NCBI GenBank assembly: GCA_002360925.1
Contig: DERN01000008.1
Span: 9,091-73,090, forward strand
DNA: 64,000 nucleotides
Direction of reading: 5' to 3'
Source: Flavobacteriaceae bacterium UBA3339
GTDB taxonomy: Bacteria; Bacteroidota; Bacteroidia; Flavobacteriales; Flavobacteriaceae
The notes below the pieces were generated by a model that did not search any database, was not told the DNA's origin, and worked only from the letters and a program-made list of their open reading frames with translations. Positions within the stretch are counted from its first letter, which is position 1. Every line of letters begins with the position of its first letter. Position numbers and translations under genes: made by a program. Shown piece by piece: positions 9,623 through 18,249 of the stretch.

Positions 9623-10428
9623 CGATTGGTGTTCAATTATTACGCCTTCTTTTTTTGTGTCCATTTCTTCAAATCTTTTTTGTGCCATCTCTTCAAATTT
9701 TTTTTGAGAAATTGTTTTTCCTTTGAAACGTTTTATAACAATTGGTTTCTTTGGATTTAAAATAATCTCTGAACATAAATAAACCGTATTTGGTGTATGC
9801 AATTCTAAAATTAAACCTGGAAGCCCGCCGAATTTTTCAGGACCGTTCGCAATTGGAATTTGAGGCGTATACCAAGCCGTGTAAACAGAATCTCCCGATA
9901 TTTTTTTATCAATCATTGTAAATAAATTCGTAGAGTTGTTAGTTTTTTGTTGCTCTTCCTCTTTAACGTTTTTCGTTGCTTTATAAGCGGTATAATTTCC
10001 GATTTGTTTACTTTCGGTAGATAATTTCCAACCCGAAATATGTAAAGTGTCTTTGATTAAAAATGTTTTATTAAAATAGTCATTCTCTAAAATAGAATAA
10101 TTTTCTTTTAAATTTTTGTATAATTTTCCTGCCACAATTGAGCTAAATGAAACTGTAATATGACTTGAAGCATTGTTTGGTTGTGCTAATTTTTCTTCTT
10201 CGGTATACAGCGATTCCTCTTTGGTAAATTCTAATATAAATGTTTTTTCACTCGCTTTTTTACAGCATCAATAAGATCTTCGGAAATTTTATTAGGGTTC
10301 TCTGCTACTTTTTCATCAAACTCTTTAAAACTCTTTTTGGTTTGATACGTTGCTTTTCCGGAGAAATCTTGCGCGGACATTCCCATAGATAAACTAAGGA
10401 ATATTAATGTAATTTGTTTTTTTACCAT
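9611..10428 (-). pseudogene. GLPGLI-family secreted protein, frameshifted
   Basis: The gene is split. The 5' part (10231-10428, MVKKQITLIFLSLSMG signal peptide) runs out of frame at a run of six T on the + strand (10256-10261). The rest reads on in another frame to 9611, starting KASEKTFILEFTKEESLYTEE, and carries the family motif FGGLPGLILE. One more A in the coding-strand run would restore an uninterrupted product like its neighbour's. Total length is 818 bases, 3n+2, as expected for a one-base loss. It could be a true pseudogene, a phase-variable tract or a sequencing error. It is a recent duplicate of the gene at 10461-11312. Confidence 0.85.
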
Positions 10429-10472
10429 AAATAGTGTTTCATTTTGGTGTGTATAAAGGGTTAATTTCTAAT
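10428..10472. repeat. Right copy of the 45-base repeat, a duplication scar
   Basis: It matches 9578-9622 with one mismatch and carries a stranded 15-base copy of the barrel gene's first five codons, lying between two GLPGLI genes where it has no coding role. This shows the tandem duplication joined a point inside the barrel gene to the start codon of a GLPGLI copy. Confidence 0.85.
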
Positions 10473-11312
10473 AGTTTGAAATCGAAGCGTTTTATTTCCT
10501 TCTTTTGTATTCATTTCTTTAAGTCTTTTTTTCATCAAATCATTAAATTCTTTTTGAGAAATTGTTTTTCCTTTGGGACTTTTTACAACAATTGGTTTTT
10601 TTGGATTTAAAATAATCTCTGAACATAAATAAACCATATTTGGTGTATGCATTTCTAAAATTAAACCAGGAAGTCCGCCGAATTTATCAGGCCCGTTCGC
10701 GATTGGAATTTGAGGTGTATACCAAGCGGTGTAAACAAGATCCTCAGGTGCTTTTTTATCCATCATTGCAAGTAAATCGGTAGATTTATCTGTTTTTTGT
10801 TCTTCTTCCTCTTCTGAAAAAGAATGTTTAACTTTAACGGTTTTTGTCGCTTTATAAGCGGTGTAGTTTCCGATTTGTTTACTTTCGGTAGATAATTCCC
10901 AACCCGAAACATGTAAAGTATCTTTGATTAAAAATGTTTTATTAAAATAATCGCTCTCTAAAATAGAATAATTTTCTTTTAAATTCTTATATAATTTTCC
11001 TGACGAACTTGAGTTAAACGAAATTGTAATATTACTTGAAGTATTGTTTGGTTGTTCTAATTTTTCTTCTTCCGTATACAACGATTCTTCTTTGGTAAAT
11101 TCAAGAAAAAAAGTCTTTTCGGAACCTTTATTCATAGCTTCTTTTATTTGTTTCAGCATATCATCATTTAATAAGGAGTTTTTATCACTTTTTACTTTTT
11201 CATCAAAGTCTTTAAAGCTCATTTTTGTTTGATATGTTGCTTTTCCGGAGAAATCTTGCGCGAATATTCCCATAGATAAACTAAAGAATAATAATGTAAT
11301 TTGTTTTTTCAT
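10461..11312 (-). CDS. GLPGLI family secreted protein
   Basis: The 283-residue product has a signal peptide (MKKQITLLFFSLSMGIFAQ) and the family-naming motif KFGGLPGLILEMHTP in its second half, preceded by AWYTPQIPIANGP. GLPGLI proteins are Bacteroidota-specific, exported, of unknown function, and usually sit beside TonB-receptor-like barrel proteins, as here. This is the intact partner of the frameshifted copy to its left. The two share most of their residues, including QDFSGKATYQTK and TFFLEFTKEESLYTEE-type blocks. Confidence 0.9.
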   Translation of the reverse strand: MKKQITLLFFSLSMGIFAQDFSGKATYQTKMSFKDFDEKVKSDKNSLLNDDMLKQIKEAMNKGSEKTFFLEFTKEESLYTEEEKLEQPNNTSSNITISFNSSSSGKLYKNLKENYSILESDYFNKTFLIKDTLHVSGWELSTESKQIGNYTAYKATKTVKVKHSFSEEEEEQKTDKSTDLLAMMDKKAPEDLVYTAWYTPQIPIANGPDKFGGLPGLILEMHTPNMVYLCSEIILNPKKPIVVKSPKGKTISQKEFNDLMKKRLKEMNTKEGNKTLRFQTIRN

Positions 11313-11438
11313 AAATTATTTTAATTGACGTTAAAAAAGTGATTTACATTTCTTTTTTTTCGAAAAGTATTTTATAAATATAGAGTAAATATTTTAAATA
11401 CCTGAATTTTACTTTTTTAGCATATATAGTTTCGCTTT

Positions 11439-12239
11439 TTATGAATTATTATAATTAATCCCTTGTCCGTTTTTTACATTATTTATTAATTCCTTAAGCA
11501 TATCGTTAAACTCATTTTGAGTAGTCAGTTTCCCTTTTAGTGGTTTAATTTTAATTGTTTTTTTAGGATTTAAGATGACTTCGGAGCATAAATAAACCTT
11601 ATTCGGAGTATGTAATTCTAATATCAAGCCAGGAAGTCCACCAAATTTTTCTGGTCCATTCGGAATAGCTATTTCCGGAGTATACCAAGCGTAATAAGTT
11701 TGTGGTTTTACATACTTTTCATCAATCATTGCAAGGAAACTGATTGTTTCTTCGTCTTCATTATCTGTTAATAAATTTACAGGAACAACAGTTTTAGAAG
11801 CTTTGTAAACGGTATAATTTCCAATTTTTTTACTTTCGTTCAAAAGTGTCCATCCTAAGTTATGTAAAGTATCTTTTATCAATAAGGTTTTTCCTAATAA
11901 ATCGCTTTCTAAAAGCGAGTAGTTTTCTTTTAAGTTTTTATATAATTTTCCGTCTGTTTCTGAACTATATGAAATAGAAATACTATTATTCGTTGGTTGT
12001 TCTAAGCTTATTTCTTCGGTATACAACGATTCTTCTTTTGTAAATTCTAAAAAAAATGTTTTTTCAGAAGCTTTCTGCATCGCTTCGTTGAATTGTTGTA
12101 CTGATTCAGCAGAAGGGTTTTCTTCTGCCTCAAGTTTTTCAAAACTTTGTTTAGTCAAGTATGTTGCTTTTCCCGAAAATTCTTGAGCAAATGTTGTAAT
12201 AGCTAAAACAATAGCTAGTAGTGTAAAAAGTTTTTTCAT
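11439..12239 (-). CDS. GLPGLI family secreted protein
   Basis: Third and most divergent GLPGLI paralogue. I start it at the ATG at 12237-12239 because this places a proper signal peptide (MKKLFTLLAIVLAITTFAQ) at the N-terminus; the frame is open 18 codons further but those residues precede the signal. The 266-residue product keeps FSGKATYLTK, TFFLEFTKEESLYTEE and FGGLPGLILELHTPNKVYLCSE. It is probably the oldest member, with the neighbouring pair arising by later duplication. It is transcribed away from the histidine kinase gene, so both could be controlled from the shared 122-base gap. Confidence 0.9.
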   Translation of the reverse strand: MKKLFTLLAIVLAITTFAQEFSGKATYLTKQSFEKLEAEENPSAESVQQFNEAMQKASEKTFFLEFTKEESLYTEEISLEQPTNNSISISYSSETDGKLYKNLKENYSLLESDLLGKTLLIKDTLHNLGWTLLNESKKIGNYTVYKASKTVVPVNLLTDNEDEETISFLAMIDEKYVKPQTYYAWYTPEIAIPNGPEKFGGLPGLILELHTPNKVYLCSEVILNPKKTIKIKPLKGKLTTQNEFNDMLKELINNVKNGQGINYNNS

Positions 12240-12349
12240 TGTAAAATATGTTATTTTTATGTTTAGCAAAGCAATAAATAGTAGTGTTATCAACCTACTT
12301 AACGAAAGTTAACGATTGTTAATGCTCAGTTTTTCAACTATATTGTGCT

Positions 12350-12357
12350 TATTTTTG
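12350..12357 (+). promoter_or_regulatory. Possible -7 element for the two-component operon
   Basis: TATTTTTG matches TAnnTTTG and ends 4 bases before the kinase ATG, which would leave little or no leader. I see no convincing -33 element, so confidence is low. Confidence 0.3.
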
Positions 12358-12361
12358 ACTT

Positions 12362-13864
12362 ATGAAAAAACAAAACAGAATAGTGTTTTTTGTTGGTGTT
12401 ATTGTTTTAATTACTGTAGCAATACAGTTTTATTGGAATCAAATTCAATACGAAAACAACAAACAACAAGTTGTTAATGAAGTAGAGAATGCTTTAAATA
12501 ATGCAGTTGATAACTATTATAACGAACTTTCTAAAAAAACATTAATTGCGTATGCTTACGGTTTTAAGAGAGATACGATAAAGAAAATGGATGCTTTCGG
12601 AGTTGTTACAGAAGAAATAATTTCTTCGAAAATAGCCGGAATGTACAGCGATACTTTAATAAAAGGAAAACCGAAATTTGATAAAAATTTTGAAGTGCTT
12701 TCTAAAAAAATACAGAAAGAAACTTTCGAAACTATAACATATTTAGATCGAATTAACGGAACATTTGACAAAAATAAAGAGATTAAACTTTTTAAAGGAA
12801 ACGAGCAAATAGATAGTTTAAAAAATTTGGAAGATGCGGTTGTTAAAGCTGTTGCATCATTTCCTTTTGAAAAGATCGATTTTTTAGAACTTAAAAAACA
12901 GATAAATAAAGAATTAAATAAAAAAAATATTCGTTTTGATTATTCTTTAATTCAAAAAGATAAAGCAAATAAAACAATTGATTCTTCAGGAGTTTTTGAT
13001 CATACAAAATTACCGTTTATAGCAATTTCTAAAACTACTTTACTTCCCAATAAAAACACGTTAGAACTATATTATCCCGATGTTTTTTGGGTAACTCTTA
13101 AAAAAGGAATAATAGGAATCGTTCTTTCCTTAGTATTGAGCGGAATGGTTGTTTTTAGTTTGTTTTATTTGCTTCACATTATTAGAAAACAAAAGCAACT
13201 TTCCGAAATAAAAAACGATTTTATCAGCAATATTACGCACGAGCTAAAAACACCAATTGCCACTGTTACCAGTGCTATTGAAGGAATTCAGAATTTTAAT
13301 GAAGACAACAATCCTGAAAAAAACAAAAAATACTTAGAAGTTGCTGCACTACAATTAGATAAACTTAAAATTTTGGTCGAAAAGATAATGGAAACTTCGA
13401 TTATAGAAAGTAAAGACTTAAATCTTGAAAAAGAAAATACCGATTTAATACAATTGATTAAAGATTCAATAGATGAAAATAAATTAAACACCCATAAAAA
13501 AATCGAGTTTAATAGTAATGTTGATGAATTTAATTACAAGGTTGATGAATTTCATTTTAAGAATGCTATTTCTAACTTAATAGAAAACGCCGCTAAATAT
13601 GGCGGAAATAAAATAACTGTTTGTTTTAATTTGATAGAAAATAAAGCTGAGATAGAAATTATCGACAATGGAAGTGAAATCCCAAAAGAACATCAAAAAA
13701 TGATTTTTGATAAGTTTTATCGAATTCCAAATAAGAACAAACACAACGTTAAAGGTTTCGGAATTGGGTTGCATTATACCCAAAATGTTATCGAAAAGCA
13801 CAACGGAATTATTGAATTGAAATCAGATAAAAACAAAACGACTTTTAGTATTAAACTGCAATAA
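12362..13864 (+). CDS. Membrane sensor histidine kinase
   Basis: The 500-residue product has a first membrane segment at about residues 8-26, a periplasmic sensor region of about 220 residues with no domain I recognise, a second membrane segment at about 250-275, and a cytoplasmic kinase. The phosphoacceptor is His293 in ISNITHELKTPIATV. The ATP-binding boxes follow: N box (LIENAAKYGG), G1 (DNGSEIP), F box (FDKFYRIPNK) and G2 (GFGIGLHYT). The response regulator starts 3 bases after its stop. The signal is unknown; the divergent GLPGLI array is a natural candidate target, but that is inference from position. Confidence 0.95.
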   Translation: MKKQNRIVFFVGVIVLITVAIQFYWNQIQYENNKQQVVNEVENALNNAVDNYYNELSKKTLIAYAYGFKRDTIKKMDAFGVVTEEIISSKIAGMYSDTLIKGKPKFDKNFEVLSKKIQKETFETITYLDRINGTFDKNKEIKLFKGNEQIDSLKNLEDAVVKAVASFPFEKIDFLELKKQINKELNKKNIRFDYSLIQKDKANKTIDSSGVFDHTKLPFIAISKTTLLPNKNTLELYYPDVFWVTLKKGIIGIVLSLVLSGMVVFSLFYLLHIIRKQKQLSEIKNDFISNITHELKTPIATVTSAIEGIQNFNEDNNPEKNKKYLEVAALQLDKLKILVEKIMETSIIESKDLNLEKENTDLIQLIKDSIDENKLNTHKKIEFNSNVDEFNYKVDEFHFKNAISNLIENAAKYGGNKITVCFNLIENKAEIEIIDNGSEIPKEHQKMIFDKFYRIPNKNKHNVKGFGIGLHYTQNVIEKHNGIIELKSDKNKTTFSIKLQ

Positions 13865-13867
13865 TTT

Positions 13868-14545
13868 ATGGATAAAATAAAAGTACTTTTGGCAGAAGAC
13901 GAAGAAACTTTGGCAATGATTGTTAAAGAAAGCCTTGAAACAAGAAATTTTGAGATATCGATTGCTTACAACGGAATTGAAGCTTCTGAACTATATCTTA
14001 AAAATGATTTCGATGTTTTGGTTTTAGATATTATGATGCCCGAAAAAGATGGACTTACCTTGGCTAAAGAAATTCGAAAGACCAATAAAAATATTCCCAT
14101 TATTTTTCTTACTGCCAAATCACAAGTACAAGATGTTGTAGAAGGATTTCAGAGTGGCGCAAATGATTATCTTAAAAAACCTTTTAGCATGGAAGAACTG
14201 ATTGTAAGGATTCAGGCGCTTGTGGGAAGAGTCCATTCTATTAAAGAGTCAAAGATAGAAACAGTTGGCAAATACACTTTTAATTATACCAAACAAACGC
14301 TCGAATTCGAAAATGAAGTATTAAATCTTACACATCGTGAAACAGAACTTTTACATATTCTTCTCAATAATCGAAACGAAATTGTAGAACGCAGTATTAT
14401 TCTTACCAAAATTTGGGGAAAGGATGATTTTTTTAACGGACGAAGTATGGATGTTTTCATTACAAAACTTCGTAAAAAACTATCACAAGACGAATCTATT
14501 CAGCTCATAAATATTAGAGGGAAAGGTTATAAGATGATATTTTAA
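13868..14545 (+). CDS. OmpR-family response regulator
   Basis: The 225-residue DNA-binding partner of the upstream kinase. The receiver domain (1-120) has the acidic pair Glu10/Asp11, the phosphoacceptor Asp54 in VLVLDIMMP, the Thr in FLTAKS and the Lys in YLKKPF. The C-terminal winged helix (about 130-225) contains the usual LTHRETELLHILL, the VERSIILTKIW turn and a DVFITKLRKKL recognition helix. It is co-transcribed with the kinase. Confidence 0.96.
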   Translation: MDKIKVLLAEDEETLAMIVKESLETRNFEISIAYNGIEASELYLKNDFDVLVLDIMMPEKDGLTLAKEIRKTNKNIPIIFLTAKSQVQDVVEGFQSGANDYLKKPFSMEELIVRIQALVGRVHSIKESKIETVGKYTFNYTKQTLEFENEVLNLTHRETELLHILLNNRNEIVERSIILTKIWGKDDFFNGRSMDVFITKLRKKLSQDESIQLINIRGKGYKMIF

Positions 14546-14622
14546 ATTGTTAGTTTAAACTCTGTTTAAAAAGAACAGAGTCATAAAGTTGTATTTCTGC
14601 TCATTTTCATTATTCAAATTCA

Positions 14623-14630
14623 TAACTTTG
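14623..14630 (+). promoter_or_regulatory. Probable -7 promoter element for aroC
   Basis: TAACTTTG matches TAnnTTTG and lies 48 bases before the aroC start. The -33 element is not evident. Confidence 0.4.
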
Positions 14631-14677
14631 TGAGTAAGTACATTTTTGATTAATAAATCAATAATAGAAAAAACAAT

Positions 14678-15727
14678 ATGGCAGGAAATTCTTTTGGAAA
14701 AAAATACGTTATTACAACTTACGGCGAATCGCACGGAATGGCAATTGGTGGAATTATCGATGGTTGTCCATCTAATTTTGAGTTGGATCTTGAAGCAATT
14801 CAAAACGAATTAAATCGACGTAAACCTGGACAATCTAAATTAGTAACACAACGAAAAGAAAGCGACGAAGTTGTTTTTTTATCGGGGATTTTTGAAGGTA
14901 AAACATTAGGAACTCCTATTGCATTTCAAATTTTAAATACAAATTCAAAATCGAACGATTACGATTTACTAAAAGATTCGTTTAGACCAAGTCATGCCGA
15001 TTATGTGTATCAACAAAAATATCAACACAGAGATTATCGAGGTGGCGGAAGAAGCTCGGCTCGTGAGACCGTTGCTCGAGTTGTAGCCGGAGCTATTGCA
15101 AAACAGATTATAAATCCAGTCGAAATTCAAGCGTATGTTTCATCTGTAGGAACTATTTGTACATCGAAAAAATACACCGAATTAGATTTATCATTAACCG
15201 AATCGAATGCTGTTCGTTGTCCTGATTTAGAAACAGCTGCTAAAATGGAACAATTGATTTTAGATACCAAAAAGAAAGGTGATACCGTTGGCGGAATCAT
15301 AACTTGTGTTATTAAGAATGTTCCGATTGGTTTAGGTGAGCCTGTTTTTGATCGATTAGAAGCCGAATTGGCTAAAGCAATGCTTTCTATAAATGCGTGT
15401 AAAGGTTTTAGTTTGGGAAGCGGTTTTGAAGGAGCTAAAATGTTTGGATCGCAACATAACGATTATTATAACGTTGACGGAACAACAAAAACAAATTTTT
15501 CTGGCGGAATTCAAGGTGGAATAAGCAACGGAATGGATATTTATTTTGATGTCGCTTTTAAACCGGTTGCTACTTTATTGCAATCTCAGGAAATGTTAAC
15601 TGCGGAAGGAAAATTAGAAACAATTACAGGAAAAGGTCGTCACGATGCTTGTGTTTTACCGCGCGCCGTGCCAATTGTTGAAGCAATGGCAGCTTTGGTT
15701 ATTGCCGATTTTATGGTTAATCGTTAG
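14678..15727 (+). CDS. aroC: Chorismate synthase
   Basis: Last step of the shikimate pathway, converting 5-enolpyruvylshikimate-3-phosphate to chorismate with reduced FMN. The 349-residue length is normal. Signature blocks are visible: YGESHG near the N-terminus, RPSHADYVYQQKY followed by HRDYRGGGRSSARET, GGIQGGISNGMDI, and the C-terminal GRHDACVLPRAVPIVE. The product feeds the isochorismate synthase encoded at 21,824. Its 3' end overlaps the convergent thiamine pyrophosphokinase gene by 11 bases. Confidence 0.98.
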   Translation: MAGNSFGKKYVITTYGESHGMAIGGIIDGCPSNFELDLEAIQNELNRRKPGQSKLVTQRKESDEVVFLSGIFEGKTLGTPIAFQILNTNSKSNDYDLLKDSFRPSHADYVYQQKYQHRDYRGGGRSSARETVARVVAGAIAKQIINPVEIQAYVSSVGTICTSKKYTELDLSLTESNAVRCPDLETAAKMEQLILDTKKKGDTVGGIITCVIKNVPIGLGEPVFDRLEAELAKAMLSINACKGFSLGSGFEGAKMFGSQHNDYYNVDGTTKTNFSGGIQGGISNGMDIYFDVAFKPVATLLQSQEMLTAEGKLETITGKGRHDACVLPRAVPIVEAMAALVIADFMVNR

Positions 15728-16379
15728 ATTCTATCAATAAAAGATTTCCTTCTTTATAATTGATTTCAACCAAACCATCGTTTAAAACTTCGTTGCTACT
15801 TCCGGTTCTAAAACCTAAAGTTAGCGTGTCGTTGTTTAATTCGTAAACTAAATTTGTACTGTTAATTCCTGAAACAGTTCCAACAGGAATTAATGATAAG
15901 ATTGTTTTTGCTGGATACCATTTTGTAAACGATTTGTTTAAAACAAAAATTTTCGAATAATCATCCAGCATGACCAATTTTATACGATCGCGATATTGAA
16001 CCATATTTGTAATATTGGTCAATGTATGATCCATTCGTTTCCCTGTTGCCCAAACAATATTTGCTGCCGGAATTTTTCGATCAATCAAATAATTTATTGC
16101 TTTGTCGATATCGTACGTTTCTTGTTCGTCTACTTTTATAATTTCGATCGGATATTGCAGGTCTTTATAATAATTGTAATCAAAATTTCGATCAAAATCG
16201 CCAATTAAAACATCTACTTTAATTCCTAATTCTAAAACGCGTTCAATTGCGCTGTCTAAAACCACAACCAAAGGCGACCATTCTAATAACTGATTTAATA
16301 ATTCAATAGAACAAGCCTCGCCATTGGCAATGATTAAAGCAGGTTCCTGATCATCTCGTACGATATGGTGTGAGGACAT
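15717..16379 (-). CDS. Thiamine pyrophosphokinase
   Basis: Transfers pyrophosphate from ATP to thiamine to make the cofactor TPP. The 220-residue protein shows the family's catalytic stretch VLIGDFDRNF with the Asp-rich metal site, the downstream EQETYDIDKAINYL, and WATGKRMDHTLTN, where other members have GxxGGRxDHxL. The C-terminal beta half binds thiamine. The ATG is at 16377-16379. It is convergent with aroC and divergent from the rhodanese gene. Confidence 0.9.
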   Translation of the reverse strand: MSSHHIVRDDQEPALIIANGEACSIELLNQLLEWSPLVVVLDSAIERVLELGIKVDVLIGDFDRNFDYNYYKDLQYPIEIIKVDEQETYDIDKAINYLIDRKIPAANIVWATGKRMDHTLTNITNMVQYRDRIKLVMLDDYSKIFVLNKSFTKWYPAKTILSLIPVGTVSGINSTNLVYELNNDTLTLGFRTGSSNEVLNDGLVEINYKEGNLLLIESND

Positions 16380-16436
16380 TTTATATTTTTTGGCGACTAA
16401 ATTACGAGCAATTTATACATATTGAAAGGAAATATT

Positions 16437-16444
16437 TATATTTG
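16437..16444 (+). promoter_or_regulatory. Probable -7 promoter element for the rhodanese gene
   Basis: TATATTTG matches TAnnTTTG and lies 22 bases before the ATG at 16467. Confidence 0.45.
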
Positions 16445-16466
16445 AAGAAAATTTATAGTTTATACA

Positions 16467-16772
16467 ATGGATTTACAACAAGAACAGTGGTGGAACGATG
16501 CCCAAAATGATGAAAATGCAGTTATTTTAGACGTCAGAACAGATGACGAAGTAAGTGAAGGAATGATTCCAAATGCGATTCATCATGATTTTTATCAAGG
16601 ACAGGATTTCTTAAATGCTTTAGAAGCTTTAGATAAATCAAAAAACTATTATGTTTATTGTCGTTCAGGAAATAGAAGCGGGCAAACTTGTATGTTGATG
16701 AAACAATTAGGTTTTGAAAATCTTTACAACTTACTTGGCGGAATGAACGAGTGGGAAGGACCAACAGAATAA
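16467..16772 (+). CDS. Single-domain rhodanese-like protein
   Basis: A 101-residue cytoplasmic sulfurtransferase domain. The active-site loop is CRSGNRSG with the catalytic Cys65, preceded by the usual LDVRTDDEVSEGMIPNA block at about 21-37. Such single-domain proteins carry persulfide sulfur; the acceptor here is unknown. It ends at its own terminator at 16777-16796. Confidence 0.95.
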   Translation: MDLQQEQWWNDAQNDENAVILDVRTDDEVSEGMIPNAIHHDFYQGQDFLNALEALDKSKNYYVYCRSGNRSGQTCMLMKQLGFENLYNLLGGMNEWEGPTE

Positions 16773-16776
16773 AAAT

Positions 16777-16796
16777 AAGGCGAAAGCCTTTTTTTT
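16777..16796 (+). terminator. Rho-independent terminator of the rhodanese gene
   Basis: AAGGC-GAAA-GCCTT hairpin with a GNRA-type loop, followed by six T. It ends directly at an upstream ATG of the DedA frame, which argues that DedA starts at the later ATG. Confidence 0.85.
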
Positions 16797-16820
16797 ATGT
16801 TTTGTTTAAATATTGTATTT

Positions 16821-17468
16821 ATGGAGTTAATAGATTTTATTCTACACATTGATCAGCATTTACAGGTCTTTCTTCAAGATTATGGAGTTTGGGTTTATGC
16901 TATTTTATTTTTAATCATTTTTGTTGAAACAGGTTTAGTTGTAATGCCTTTTTTACCAGGCGATTCGCTCTTATTTGCAACCGGAATGTTAGCAGCACAA
17001 TTTCCCGAAAGTTTAAATGTTTGGCTTGTCATGATTTTGTTGTTTATTGCAGCTGTAATTGGCGATACGTTAAATTATTCGATAGGAAAACAAGTCGGAA
17101 TGCGGATTGTAAATTTCAAGATTTTAGGGAAACAGCCCGTTAAGATGGAACATATTAATAAAACGCATTCTTTTTACGAAAAGTACGGAAGTAAAACAAT
17201 TGTAATTGCTCGTTTTGTTCCAATAGTTCGAACTTTAGCTCCGTTTGTAGCCGGAATTGGAAAAATGAATTACGCTACTTTCTTAACTTATAATATAGTG
17301 GGAGGATTTATTTGGGTTTTTGGAATCACAGCTTGTGGTTATTTCTTAGGAAATATTCCTATTATAAAAGATAATTTTTCTAAAGTTGTTTTACTGATTA
17401 TTTTGATTTCGGTTTTACCGATTATTTATTCGATAATCAAGGAAAAGATAGGGAAGAAGGTTGAATAA
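16821..17468 (+). CDS. DedA family membrane protein
   Basis: DedA/VTT-fold proteins are polytopic inner-membrane transporters, some of which flip undecaprenyl phosphate or phospholipids. I start at the ATG at 16821 (215 residues) because the earlier ATG at 16797 abuts a terminator. Features are several membrane segments, the family loop FLPGDSLLFATGMLA and the conserved RFVPIVRTLAPFVAG re-entrant motif with its Arg residues and Pro. The precise substrate is unknown. Confidence 0.93.
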   Translation: MELIDFILHIDQHLQVFLQDYGVWVYAILFLIIFVETGLVVMPFLPGDSLLFATGMLAAQFPESLNVWLVMILLFIAAVIGDTLNYSIGKQVGMRIVNFKILGKQPVKMEHINKTHSFYEKYGSKTIVIARFVPIVRTLAPFVAGIGKMNYATFLTYNIVGGFIWVFGITACGYFLGNIPIIKDNFSKVVLLIILISVLPIIYSIIKEKIGKKVE

Positions 17469-17495
17469 AAAATCGCTCGAACGAGCGATTTTTTT
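17467..17495. terminator. Bidirectional terminator between dedA and the DUF2490 gene
   Basis: A stem AAAAAATCGCTCG/CGAGCGATTTTTT with a tight loop. It lies between convergent genes and extends one base into the DUF2490 stop region. Confidence 0.85.
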
Positions 17496-18165
17496 ATATT
17501 CCTATATTATGATGCAGTGAAAACATGAATTGTTGATTCGATTTTTTTTGAAGCATTTGATTCATCCAACCGAATTGAACTCCTAAATCTTTATTGAACT
17601 TATAACCAGCTCCTAAATATAAACGATTTCGATCAAAAGCGTTCGTTTTCCGAGTTTCATCTAGTTTCATGAAAATTTCGTTGTATGCAGTTGCAAATAT
17701 TTGTCGATTGTGTTCTTTTGATTTATAAATCGGAACATCAATTCCTAATTGATATCTTATTCGAGATCTAAAATCTTGGTTTTCGATAAAACGTTCTTCA
17801 AGTCGGAAACGATGTTTTAATGTCAAAATTTCCATTTTCTGCTGAGTTAAAACGTCCTGAAAAACTCTATGTTCATGAAAAGGCATATCGGGTTCATCAA
17901 TTTGTTCAGTGTGTATATAAGCATAACCGGCTGCAAATGTTAGTTGATCTAAAACTCGATATTGAACTGAAGCACGAGTCACAAATTGATTTAAATCTGA
18001 TAACATTTCATGATTTCTATACTGAAGATCATAACTCAATTGCCATTTTGATTCGTTGAATCGGGCATTTCCAAAATACATATACCAACCGCCAATAGGA
18101 TCGTTATTCGAAAAAAGAAGTGAACTACTTAATAATGTCAAAAAAAGTGATAGTTGTTTTTTCAT
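17494..18165 (-). CDS. DUF2490 family outer-membrane/secreted protein
   Basis: The 223-residue protein has a signal peptide (1-19), then repeated amphipathic strands rich in aromatic residues and arginine (GGWYMYFGNARFNESKWQLS, RNRLYLGAGYKFNKDLGVQF). This pattern and the terminal FSLHHNIGI fit the small beta-barrel DUF2490 family. The function is unknown. It forms a single-gene unit bounded by hairpins at 17467-17495 and 18190-18227. Confidence 0.8.
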   Translation of the reverse strand: MKKQLSLFLTLLSSSLLFSNNDPIGGWYMYFGNARFNESKWQLSYDLQYRNHEMLSDLNQFVTRASVQYRVLDQLTFAAGYAYIHTEQIDEPDMPFHEHRVFQDVLTQQKMEILTLKHRFRLEERFIENQDFRSRIRYQLGIDVPIYKSKEHNRQIFATAYNEIFMKLDETRKTNAFDRNRLYLGAGYKFNKDLGVQFGWMNQMLQKKSNQQFMFSLHHNIGI

Positions 18166-18189
18166 TTGCTTTTATAATAGATATAAAAT

Positions 18190-18227
18190 AAAAATAGCTG
18201 AAACCCAATTGAGTTTCAGCTATTTTT
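18190..18227 (-). terminator. Terminator of the heme A synthase gene
   Basis: A perfect 15-bp stem (18190-18204 with 18213-18227) around an 8-base loop, with A/T runs. It lies 23 bases past the ctaA stop on the minus strand. Confidence 0.85.
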
Positions 18228-18249
18228 ATTTATTGAATAGTTTTTGCAT

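Noticed and set aside
14559..14581. Hairpin ACTCTGTT/AACAGAGT after the response regulator
   Set aside because: No T run follows the stem, so it is not listed as a terminator, though it may slow transcription.
14555..14803. Minus-strand frame over the aroC promoter
   Set aside because: It overlaps the start of aroC antisense and has no ribosome site or recognisable domain.
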